Source: Cloeon dipterum (taxonomy: Eukaryota > Arthropoda > Insecta > Ephemeroptera > Baetidae). Taken from it: a stretch of DNA of 64,000 nt. The notes under the pieces are model-generated. The model searched no databases. It worked only from the letters and a program-made list of their open reading frames with translations, and was not told where the DNA came from. A program made the position numbers and the translations under genes. Shown piece after piece: positions 23,794-35,500 of this stretch (position 1 is the first letter of the stretch; each line of letters starts with the position of its first letter). The DNA is taken from the NCBI RefSeq assembly GCF_949628265.1, contig NC_088788.1, positions 36,708,959-36,772,958 on the forward strand. Direction: 5' to 3'.

Positions 23794-26700
23794 TCAGGCA
23801 ATGTGGCTGACGTCATTCATGGGCACGATTTCGCCATTGCTGGAGGTGTCGTCTTTTTTGCTCTCGTCGTTCCACGGCTGCACTTGTCCGGTGGCCACCA
23901 GCAGGTACGGCACCGACGACAGCGCGTAGATGGTGGCCGAAATCAGAAAGATCGCCTGCCAACCACCCAGAGGACCCTGCAACAATTTTAATTTAGCTAA
24001 ATCTTGCTAGGGGGCAAGTTCAATCAATGAACGTACGTAGTTTTGCAGGGCGAATCCCGCCACAGGCGAAGCGATGATTCCAGTCATTGAACCCAGCATG
24101 TTCATCACGCCAGTCAAGCTGCCTAAAAATTTAAAAATCGTTATCTATTTTTCCTTAATTACTTGGTTAGAGGAAAGTTTCAAAGACAAAATCAAACAAA
24201 TAAGCAATACCGATTCGATATGCACAAGTATTGAGGTTTTTAATTCATAAATTTGATAGTAGTGTTTAATAATTGATGGCATTTAACTTATTTCAAACCA
24301 CTATATTTTCTTGAAAAGTGGTCAGATTTCCATTAACATTTTTGGAATGTGCACAGCGAGACAAATCGAATTATGGGTCACTTGTATACTTTTGTGAAAG
24401 CTCCTGATTTTTCCAAAATTTTCCAACAGAAAAGTGTTCTGGAAAAATCTCTAGCAGAAATGCAACAGCTTTTGTCATAGAGATTTAATTTGGCCTAGGA
24501 TTGTTTACATTGAATCAAGCTTTATATTTGATCATTTAAAAAATTTTCTTCCTGGCAAATATTCAAAACAATTTTTTTAACGGCTTTCCCGGAAAATCAG
24601 GGAGCGTCTGTGGTCGGATTTCAATAAATTTAACATATTCGTAATCTGCTTGGCAAGACGAATTGAATGATGTGCCACTTTCATACTTTTGGAAATGTTC
24701 GTGATTTTTCCAAAATTTACCAACAGAAAAGTTCTGGGAAAATCGCGTGCAGAAATGTGATAGCTTGAAGTAGAGATTTAATTTTTCCTATTGGTTTTCA
24801 TAAAATCAATCTTTCTTTTGGCTTTATGTCAAATTAAATAATCACGATCAATTTTAAAACGGCTTTTCCGGGAAATTGGGGAGGGCAAAAACCTTAAGTG
24901 GTTTCAATAAACTTTACATTTTTGGAATCTGCTCATCGAGACGAATCGAATGCTGCGCATTTTTTTATACTTTTGTAAATATTGGAGATGTTTCCTAAAA
25001 TTACCAACAGAAATCGTGTGGCTCTGGGAAAATTGCGCGCATAAGTGTTACGGCTTGTGGTAAAGCTTTAATTTTTTTAAGTTAGTTGTCATCAAATCAA
25101 GCTTCGTTTTAGTCATTTCAGATTTCCATTTTCAGTTTTCCGGAGAAAAATTTACCTGCGAAATTGGGGGCGATGTCGAGAGGATTCTGGAAAAATCCGC
25201 ACGAGAAAGCGCCGACCATTGCGACGGAGAAGGTGAGCACGCCGACCGAGAGCGAGACGTTGCAGCCGGAAAAAGACAAGCAGAGCAAGCCGACGGCGGG
25301 CAGCAGGTGGGCTGCAAATAAAAATCCAAAATCAGCATTGCTATTGTGTTCGCTGACTTGATTTGCATACAAAATCCGACTGAAATCTTGCGGACCACCA
25401 TCAACTGGTATCCTTTCTTTAGTAGGTGGTCCATGACGGTGCCGTAAATCATGGCGAAAATGTACTGACTCAAGAATGGCACGCTGGCCAGAAGCGTATT
25501 CTGCAAACAAGAGGCAGCAATTAGTGAGTGGGTCTGACGGACTGTTACAGAAAAATAACCTGCTGCAAATCAAAGCCGAGCGCGCTTTTCATGTATTTTG
25601 GCGCGTACGTGAGGAGCGTGTGGAAGCCGTAGTCGTTTCCAATGCACGCTATGCAGCCAACAATGAACTGGACTGACGTGAGAGCTTTCAACCAAGGCAC
25701 TTTCGCAGTCTGAAATTTCAAATTAGTGACCGCAAGTGGCACGGGGTACAAAAAGGATAAAATTGGCACCTCTTTTGGTTTCTGTGGAATGTTCTCTTTT
25801 AAGAAGTCGAGCTCTTCTTGAGTGATGGTGGGATGGGAGGCGGGCGTGTCGGCGGCGAGCACCCACCAGGCGACGCACCAGAACACCGAGATCAGGCTTG
25901 AGATGTAGAAAATCGCGTCCCAGCCAAGGTGAGTGCCGATGAAGCCGCACAGTGGCAGACTCACCACTGAGCCGATTATGGCCCCTGAAATAAACAAATA
26001 TGCCAAGACAGCCCAGCGTTATTATTTGGTATTTCACTAATTCATCTTTTGATGCCTAAATATTTGTTCATTGATAACAGTGTTATCACAGAGGTCGTGA
26101 GTTCTTTTTTTCGCAATTGTTTCCCCTGCAAATATATGAAAGGTGTTTGCTTTCTCTTGCGAGGACACAAAACATAATTTCACCTTGAACCGCGAACGAA
26201 ATGAAGCGGTCTCTCTCCTCCAAAGGACACCAGGTTGCCGCCGCGGCGCTGAGGCAAGGGACTAGAGCACCCTGAAAAGAGAAATCTTTTATGCAAAAGA
26301 AAAAATAAATCGCTAATAATATAATAAATAACTTTTGATTTTCTCTAAGAGAGTCATTAACGGAATGAATTAACTTATCGCATATTCAAGGTTGTCAAGA
26401 TTCAAAAGCTTCATGTTAAGAAAACGACTGGCGACAGTCCAAGTCGCATAGCATCGCCACAGGTAGATTGATATCTTTTGTTTACGCGCTCGTGTCTAAA
26501 TTATTCAAATCACGAGCACAAGTGCGGTCTAAATACCTGGAACAAGCCTTGTAGAGATCGAATTACGAGCAGGCAGCTCCAATGCAGTCTGGTGGCGAGC
26601 GGCAGGAAGAAGCACAGCACCCCGTTGGTCACGATGGACACGAAGAAGACCATTTTTGGGCCGTACACTTCGGCGATACGCCCGCCGGGCACTTGCGAAA

Positions 26701-28448
26701 TCAGGTAGCCCCAGAAAAAGGCTCCAAGGATGAGGCCCTGAGTCAGTTCGTCCCACTCGAACTCGCCCATTTCGTCAGACAGGAGAGGAGATGGGGACAC
26801 CGCCTAGATCAAATGTCATTTTTCATTTCGAAAATTGGCCCAGGATAAAACCACGAGAATTCTGTTTCACAACGAAATTTGATACGTTCAAAAACACTGT
26901 GGAATTGAAGGTGTGTTCTTTATTGATTAATGAGTTAATTGGTTCAGTTTAGATGTGTTTTTACAGTGTTTCCGGGCGAATGGGTGATTTTTTTTAAACT
27001 TTTTTATGAAATGTTTCAATTTTTTAAATAAATTATTGTTCAGAGGAAGAAATTTCTGTGAAAATCCGTTTAAAATTTATTGTTTTGCTCGGATATAAAT
27101 TAAATTAACACGAGAATCATTGTGACAAATGTTTTTCGACAAAATATTCATTTTTACGTATATTACGGGATGATTCTAAACTTTGAGACCACAGTATTTC
27201 GTCTCCCCGCGGAGCAAAAATTCAAAATTTAGGTGTGCTTTAGATTCCTCTCACCAAGCTCGATCGAACTAATACCAAATTTTGTGTCTTAGGTCAAGAT
27301 AAAAGGTAACTGCTGTTAATTTTAATCTCTAATTTAAATTTTTAAAATAAGATTGGGATTTTGGAATTTTGAAAATTTGCTTAAAATTTGTGCTATTACA
27401 TGTGTGAACTTTTGTAAAAATTTCAAAGTGGTTTTATTTTTCATTTTCGAGAAATTCCACATCAAAACTAAAAAAAATAGGAATTGTTGCACCTTAAAAT
27501 CTCAAATTTAACCATAAAAATTGTAAAAACCACACACCACTAGACTCGTCTAGACCTCCCCTGACCAGCTGAAGGGTTTAGGGGGTGCTTTTTTGCAACA
27601 AAATTGATTTGCAACTATTTAAATGTGAGGTAAAAATATTTTTTCGGTCTAACCATTAATACAATTTTAAAATTAGCATACGTCATCGTAGCTGGTGTTG
27701 TTATTTTCCTCGTCGTCCAGCAGCGGCACGGGTGTGGTGGACGGCCCGACAAACGGCGGGAAGGTTGGGATCGGTGGTGCTTGTGGGCCGCAAACCGCGG
27801 AGCTAGCGTGACTCTGATCCGCTGACGAACCGTTCGAGGGCTTCACCATAATCACGATGGCCACGTTCAGGTTGATCCTCAGCATGAAAGCCATGAAGTA
27901 GCCGAAAAACAGCAGCAAGCACAGCACATGGCGCGCTTTAGGGCCTTCAAACATGAATAAAATATTTAGAAAATCTCCCCGTTCCACTGGGAAAACATAA
28001 AGTTAATTCCTTTCAATTGATTGTTTGTATATCCTTAAGCAATTAATATTTGAAGCGCATTCTTGCATGTACCTCTGAGTGCACTTATATGTATTTTAAT
28101 GCAATAAATCTTTCAGATAATTAAAGGACTGACAAACTGACGGGACTTGATGAAGGGGAAACTGTAAACATTGATTATAAAATTATGGCTTATGACGCAA
28201 GACTTTTAAAAGCTGAATGGAAAATCAATTAGATAAAATTGACACTCAACGCGCACTCTTCCAAGAAAAAAACACCAATTCCGTTTTTCAATTAGACCCG
28301 ATAAAATCTACCGCAAACCACTGAAAGCGTAATTCTAAGAACTATATAATACAATAAAAAGTTGAATAAACTCACTTTGCATCTTTCCTGTGCAGCTGTT
28401 TGAGATCTCCTCGAGATTGACACCTGAAAAAACGTTGGTCTTTGGCAT
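23794..28448 (-). CDS. SLC17-type major facilitator transporter (inorganic phosphate cotransporter/sialin-like)
   Basis: Ten exons on the minus strand: 28448-28376, 27986-27682, 26803-26537, 26271-26184, 25984-25770, 25709-25560, 25500-25371, 25311-25156, 24122-24037 and 23976-23794. All junctions are GT-AG, phases agree, and the product is 550 residues. It is an MFS anion transporter. TM1 holds RINLNVAIVIMV (about 60-71), which contains the family's conserved Arg. Then come ILGAFFWGYLISQVPGGRIA (about 150-170), CPLEERDRF (about 235), the TM7 region GNDYGFHTLLTYAPKYM (about 345), and a C-terminal QPW motif. The TM1-TM2 loop (about 73-140) is long, Pro-rich and has NGS and NNTS sequons, as in insect SLC17 proteins. 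Substrate cannot be told from sequence; phosphate, organic anions or vesicular transmitters are all seen in the family. The gene converges with the small peptide gene. Confidence 0.9.
24318..25130. repeat. Three degenerate tandem units of about 290 bases (family 4)
   Basis: Units begin near 24318, 24611 and 24899. Each runs through GTGGT(C/T)(A/G)GATTTC-like, TTTGGAAT(C/G)TGC, ATACTTTTG, ACCAACAGAAA and TTCTGGGAAAAT-like blocks and ends with AACGGCTTTTCCGG-like sequence. They fill most of the intron between exons 8 and 9 of the SLC17-like gene. Single units recur at about 22960-23065 and 37335-37430. Confidence 0.75.
27120..27600. repeat. Long copy of dispersed repeat family 2
   Basis: Blocks in order: a GAGACCACAGTATTTCGTCT-like start, TTGGAATTTTGAAAATTTGC, TGTGAACTTTTGTAAAAAT, TTTTCGAGAAATT, then CACCACTAGACTCGTCTAGA and CCTGACCAGCTGAAGGGTTT. 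The same blocks in the same order appear at about 58020-58570. It lies in intron 2 of the SLC17-like gene. Confidence 0.7.
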
Positions 28449-30362
28449 TTTGTCTGCTGGATTGTTCACAGAGAGGGGACGACAATTTTTAATTCGCGAC
28501 TCGCCACCCGAATATTAAGAAGCGACAAAATCGTGATTGTAGCTACGCCAGCGAGAGATTAGAATTCATGGCACGGCAGAAGCTGCGAACCCAGTGCCGT
28601 GTCCGAGGGCCAGACGTAATATGTTCACGCATCGGAAACTCGAGATGTGCATGTTTAGGGCACTTGCCGGGTATCTGTGTCTGCGCTGCGCAGCGCGGAC
28701 GACGCCTCGCGCTTATGGTCAATTTTCCGCTTCCACCTAATCGCCGCGAGCAGAGCATCCAGCGAAAAGCAAAAGTCGCACGCGACCAACATGCAGCAGC
28801 GAGTTATTCCACGTGATTTCAAACTGAGACATTATTAAGATTTTGGCTTGTTGTGTTTATTTTTTATTTAAATTAAAATTTGAGCTTTTTTTAAATTGTT
28901 TACAATCAAGGAAAATCTGCCCAAAATTTCCATCTTTTCACAATAATTTAAAACACTAATTTTTCAGATGATTGTACGATAAATTTTAGTTTTTTTTGGC
29001 CACTTCAAAATCTAGCTGTAAAAACGTTCTATAATTTTGTCTATTAAAAAAATACTTGCTATTTTTTGGGTGCCAGCTATCACAGAAAATCTTCATTGAG
29101 TGACTTCATGCATATTTTTCTTATTCTCTCACGTGCTCGACCTTAAGGATAGACCTGCAAAGTGCTCTGCGTTGCTGAAGAGCAATTGAGAAATGTTCTC
29201 TGAGCGTTTGCTGCACGTCACAACAACTTTTGCATGTTAGTTAATCACCGCAATAATTCATTGCGGATTCAACATAATTAATCTAAAGATGCTGCAGGCC
29301 ATGTAATTAATTTCGATATAAGTATAAAAGTCATTTTTCACCAGCGTGAAACAAGAAATTATTTGAGAAAGAGAGCAGCACACTCGAATGCAGTTTCCAG
29401 CCAATTTCAATGAATTTGAATCGAATTAAAAGAATGTTATTTCAAAGGCTGCGAAAACCAGTTTCTGATAAAAATTTATTGCGCTACCTTATTGAACCAC
29501 TTTATTTACGCTGCCAATACTATAGCGGCCGCGTTGAAAGCAGAGCAATTTATTCCTGGTCACACTTAATCTCATGGTAATTAGTTTGTAAATCAGCTGG
29601 AGATTTTCATGAGCAGTAGGGCACTGAAATTCAGACGCCTCTTTGCGAAGACAACCAAATGAGCTCCAATCAACCTTTTTTTTAAATTTCCGACCCAAAA
29701 TATTGTTTTAGTTAGTATGTATTTTAAGCAAATAGATATTTAAGTTTTTGAGAAAAATTCAAGCAACCAAAATTTTAACTTAAAACCATCGTTTTGGGCG
29801 TTTTAATTTTTTTTAGATCAGTTTAGATTTATTAATTTCCATTTATACATCAGTACAGTAATTACAGTTAATCTAACACCATATGAGTATTTAAAAATTA
29901 GTAAATTCAAAACACATAAAGAAAAACGTTCCGGAAAAATGCCGAAAATTGGTTAAAACTGAACATTATTTCCACACAAATTTAGTCGATTTTATTTTAT
30001 GAAAGTAAAAATACGTCTAAAATTCACAGCCCTGTGTTATGAAAAGCGGAGAAAGATGCGCGCGGCGTGGAGACGTTCGAAGGTCCTTCGTTGAAGGCGA
30101 ATAAAAATAGTGGCCACGCGGTTCGGGTCAGCGAGGTCAGAGATAATCGAAATTCATGGTCTTTGGGAGCAACGCGGTTGCATCAACGGAAGTGCTTACC
30201 AGATCCAATTGGCGAGTTGCGTCGTCGGTTCAATTGGCCCGGCAGTGAAATTATTGAGGTATGGACAGTCTTGCGGTGTTTGGTCGAGCGGCGACTGCCG
30301 CGCGAGAAACGACGCGGCGTATCATTCTAATTCATCGCCGCGCCGAGGAGATTGGGAGAAGA

Positions 30363-30464
<102 letters not shown>

Positions 30465-30809
30465 GCATTCATTCCATTTCCCCCATTCCATCGATTCAAC
30501 GAGGCTCGTTTACTCCGCACTCTGAATGAGAGTGTGTACCTGAATAAATGTCACCGAGATTGAATGGATCATTACTAAAAAGGGGTTGATGATAATGATG
30601 TTCTTTTTTAAAATTTTATAAAATATTGGGTAGTAAAATTTTACGACCGCTGGAGAATTTATATTGGACAAATTTATGTTAATAAAATGAAGTGCGTGCA
30701 TGAGAAAAGAGTGGTTTGAATTCAGGGACATATGGAGGTAATTTGTTCATAATTACATATATTGAGCAACATATTATTGCGACGATTGGCACAAATTGTT
30801 GCATTTTTG

Positions 30810-31140
30810 CCAATATTTTCAGCACCAAATCTCGGGTTCTAAAAGTCAGAATTGCAAAAAATGAACACCATTCAACTCGTCTCAACTTTACCCAGACAGC
30901 CAATGGGTTTTGAGAGTGATCAACCCTCATCCCCCTTCCACCCCATGCGTTGCAGTAACGAGAAATATTGAATCGCTTTGCACTTTCAGAAACATTCACT
31001 GATCATACAACCCTATTAAATTATAAAAATCTTCCCCAAATGTCATCAGCTATCTAGGAGAGGTTGAGACGAGTCGAACAAAGAGTTACTTTTGTAATTC
31101 TGATGGCCCAAACCCGAGATTTTGCGATTACATTGTTGGC
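30810..31140. repeat. Fold-back copy of repeat family 2
   Basis: Forward arm: CACCAAATCTCGGGTTCTAA, AGTCAGAATTGCAAAAAATG, CATTCAACTCGTCTCAACTT and GATCAACCCTCATCCCC. The reverse arm follows at about 31040-31130 (GAGGTTGAGACGAGTCGAAC, then CCCGAGATTTTG). Confidence 0.75.
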
Positions 31141-31169
31141 AAAAAATCGTAAGTTTTAGTTTTGCAAAT

Positions 31170-31660
31170 ATTGTCACCACCAAATCTCGGATTCTAATTG
31201 TCAGAATTGCAAACACGGTTCGACGCGTCTCAACCTTCCCTAGATAGTCGGATGGTTTTGAGGGTGATCAACCCTCATCCCCTTTCCACCCCATGCATTG
31301 AAGTCATGATAAATATCGCGTCGCTTTGCACTTTCTGCAAACCTATTAACTGATCACAAGATCACAACCCTTTTAAAATTATTAAAAAACTATCTCAATC
31401 TACCCCCTTTTGCTCTTTGTAGAGGGTGAAAAGAATAAAAATAGATTAAACTAGATATTTACCGAATTTTAAATTAATCAATTTTTGCAACAGTGGTAGA
31501 AAATGGCATATTTGGGTCGGTGGGCGATCACCTATTACCCCCAAAACCAATCATCGATCTAGGGGAGGTCAAGACAAGTCGAACGGTGTTCAATTTTTGA
31601 AATTCTGATGGCTGAAACCCGATATTTGGTGATGACAATGTTGGAAGTAATTGAAAGTTT
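31170..31660. repeat. Second fold-back copy of repeat family 2
   Basis: Forward arm CACCAAATCTCGGATTCTAA then TTCGACGCGTCTCAACCTTC. The reverse arm near 31560-31650 has GAGGTCAAGACAAGTCGAAC then CTGAAACCCGATATTTG. It directly follows the copy at 30810-31140. Confidence 0.75.
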
Positions 31661-32572
31661 TGATTTTTGCAAAAATTGTCCAAGCCTATTCATTGCGCTT
31701 GTTTAGTCGGCTCAGTAATTTTTATTTGAAATTTAAATGAATCCTAATGTTTAATTTAATTAGTGAATCTTTTTTCTTTTCATCAGTAGCGTAGGAAATA
31801 TTTTCCCCCAAAAAATCACTAATTTTTAATTAAAAGATGTCTAAAACCAACACTACATTACTTTATGTAATATTATGGCAAAAAGCCCTGTCTACAAATA
31901 AGAGCCTTGTAATTATTAATAATACAGCTAATTTTTTTGACATTTCCATTGCTACATTCTCTGATCAAGGAATTCAACGCCTAAATATTCCAATGAAATC
32001 AAATTATTGCTGGAAAACGTATTTCTGACTGAGAAACGGAAGCGACAGATTTTTTTAACTCAATGTTGCAATTTTCACGTTGCATTTTAATGAAAATTGC
32101 AGGCCTCGCAGTAAAATTTATTGAGCCGACACGACTGCAGATACCAATAAAAATTCCTGTTCGAATATTTAAAGGAAAAAAAGAGGCAATGCGTGATATG
32201 AAGCACGCCCTCGAATTTTCAGCTCATGCGGATTTTGTAAGCTTTCATTCTGCAAAGCCCTTAAAGGCGGGTGCACCCTTTTTTTGCGAGCGCCAAAGCA
32301 ACTGCGATGCGGCGGTAGTTATCAACTCGCATTCCTCTCTCACTACGCTCAAGTGTCACTAACGAAGCCAGCACGGCGGTTTGAATCACATGATCGGAAA
32401 TTTGATATTTCATTCTGCTCTCATGCTTTGCCGAGCGGCGGACAAGAGTACAATACAAAAACTCAATTTCTGCAGGTCAATCGTGAATTAAATAAAACAT
32501 CCGGTTCAATTACACAACAGGTTCCATTGGTTCAATATACACAACATTCAAACATACATAATATTTGTGAAA

Positions 32573-32578
32573 TTTATT
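32573..32578 (-). terminator. Poly(A) signal of the Kunitz/VWC gene
   Basis: AATAAA on the minus strand only 4 bases after the stop codon, implying a very short 3' untranslated region. Confidence 0.65.
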
Positions 32579-32582
32579 GGAT

Positions 32583-35500
32583 TTAATTCTTTTTGCAGGT
32601 AGCGTAGTCTTTGACGCAGGTAGGAACGGGTGGCACCAAACACTTGCAGCTCACGCAGTCACCCGCGATTTCCTGAGGCAGCTCTGTGCCGCGGGCAAAC
32701 TTCAGTGGCCCGAATTCGCACTCTGCAGGTAAGAAGAAGCAGATTAATCATTCATGTGCGTTGTGGTTAGTAAAATTTTATCTCACGGTGATTGTCCTCT
32801 CCTTTGCTGCCATCGGTCGTTGATTTCTTCGTCGGGGACGTCGGAGTAGTTTCAGCACTCGGAGTCACCATCGTAAAGTCATCAGCTGAAACGGACATAA
32901 ATTCTTGAAATCGGGTTTAAATTTTAATCTGATCTGGGGCGTATGATTTCCTTACATAACGAAGGGGTCTTATTATTAAGATATGCATTTGTTTGAAATA
33001 GATTTGATTTATAGATAAAAAATTACCCTCATTCCCAGCTGTAATTTTAAGTTTCTATTTCTTTTCATAATCATTCCAACTTTGTTTGACAAACAATAGA
33101 TGCCGATTATTTATTTATAATTAATATATGCCAAATTGATTTACTCTCAAACCTTTGCATTAAAAATAAAATAAAGTACATAATTCTATCATAATTTTTG
33201 TGACAATGCTTTCATTTCTTCAAAATTAAATACTGTACTTAAAGTTTTAAAATATATAGCTTTAAAAAAATGACATGTACCTTTGAAACACAATGTACAA
33301 TTTTTAAAATGTTCAATAAATAGGAAAATTAATTTCCAGACAAAATTTTAATTATTATTATCATTCAGGACTGTATCAGCTAACAAATTTTAAAAAGCCA
33401 AAATAAAGCTTAATTTTACGAAAAATAATAATGAGAAATTGTAAACCTGTATTAAAAGCAGTTATATTTCAGCTTGTGATTTTTCCAGAGCACTTTTCTA
33501 ATGGAAAATTATTTAAGTGGCATACATAATTTGACTCATCTTGCTAACCTTGTGAATAACTAATTTTGAACCTTGATTGAATGGAATTTGAATATTCTCT
33601 TAAATTTTAGTGTGAAAAAGACAAACTTACGGCAACTCCAGTCGATAGGGCAAATCCTGTTCTTGTAGTAAATGGGCACGCACTGGCGCTTCAGGTAGTG
33701 GCCGTAGTGAAGCTCAAGGTTGCACTTAATCCTGTGGCAGTGGGGCTCACTCAAAGTGCCTGATGGAAATTTTCAACGTCAACAACTACATGAAATTATA
33801 ATTAATCTTACCGTTGAATCCTGGCTGGCAGATGCACGCGAGGGACGGCTCTTTATCAGGATAAAACTTTTGTCCTTCGACGTAATTGTGACCGTCGTAG
33901 CTGCAGTGCGCCACGTTTGTTGCCGTTTCTAAGGTCATGCCGGTGGGAGCTAAAAAATCAAGTAATTTATTTAATGCTATCCACTTTGTCTCTATTAAAT
34001 AAATTAACAAGAAATTAAAATCTCGAGAAAATGCTAAATGAATTTTATTAGAGCATACCGCAATAAGTGCTTTGAGAGCAGCATTTGTCCCTCTGGTACT
34101 GCCTGACGCAATTGTCGTCAGTCAAGGGTCCGTTGAAGAGCTCAGGGCACTCGATGCTGACGCAGTTCATGCGCGGTGCCCTGCGATTCAACAACAACTG
34201 ATGTCATTTTGATTTGCGCGAATCAGCACTACTTACTTATCAAAGGAGGTTTGACTGCATCTGCAGTGCACCAAGCAGTTGGGAGTCGCGTCAGCAGGGA
34301 TTTCTGATTCCACTTCGTACGCCTTGCCTTCGTGGTAGCACTTGTCATCGCTCTGCAGCGCACGGTTGCCTGTCAAATGATAATTATACAATTGTTTTTG
34401 ACAGGTATTTTGTTGGAGGAATGTAAAACTAAGATTGGGAAGGAATTGCAAGTCTTTTTTTAAAATGTTTATTAATATGCTTGGAATTAGTTATTTTATT
34501 TAAAAACCGTCTTTGATGAAGTTTCTGAGCACACCAATTTTTCCGACCAAAAAGTGCAGCGCGACGCGCGTAGCACAAGTGTAGTATAACTTTTTCCCAC
34601 CAAAACAATATGAACATGCGAGAACTGCGCATGCGTCAGAGCTGGCTGGATGTGACAAAGAAGTCATTCGTACAGCAAGTGCTCAAACCAGCTCTGACGC
34701 ATGTGCACTTCTCGCATTCATATTGTTTTGGCGGGAAAAAAAGTTCTTCGTAGCGCTTCACTTTTTGGTCTGGCAAAATATCCACTATATCTAATTCGAC
34801 CCTCGAGTGTGACCCTGGTGTGCTCACAAACTTCGTCAAAGACGGTCTTTAACAATTCTAGTCATACTTTCGATACTTTCTAATTAATTCAATATTTTTT
34901 ATCATTTGTTATTTAAAATTGATTAATATCAGGAACAGAATTAACGCACGAGATGATTTATGTGAATATAAAGGCAAAGTTTGCATGTGCTGCCAGACAA
35001 ATATCGCGAGGATAGAAGAGGCTGTGCTTTAAGTGCAATTCGCCCACGGAAAGAGGCGATGTGTTTGTTTGTAGGCGGAATCCCCAGAGACAAAAAGTGA
35101 CGAGGAGCTAAAGGAAAGCTTTTCCACAAATGCAACAACAGTGACAGAGAAATCCGCGATTTTGTGTGTTTCTTTGTAAACATCAGATCCAAAAGGAAAG
35201 AGGAGCTTGCTTGTTTGTTTGCTTCTCTTTGGAGGAGAGTGCAAAAAATGTGTGTTCATTACCACAATCGTATCTGGAGGCGCAGCATTGGTTGTCTCCA
35301 GAGAAAATCGGCTGGCATCCGAGCTCCTGGTAGTGCGTTAGGTAAACCTCGTTAGGGCAGGCGGCGCAGATTTTACCTGAAATCCGTCATAAATTCATTC
35401 TCTTCAACCTTTCCCAAGCATAAAAATCCGGCTTTTGCTCACTGGATTTCGGCTCGTCCGATTGGAGCTCTGGTGTTGCCGGTGCGGGGGCTGATCGGGG

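Noticed and set aside
34636-34839. Minus-strand open frame with several Cys codons between Kunitz/VWC exons
   Set aside because: It lies wholly within the TTAA-flanked fold-back element and has no frame-compatible splice partners.
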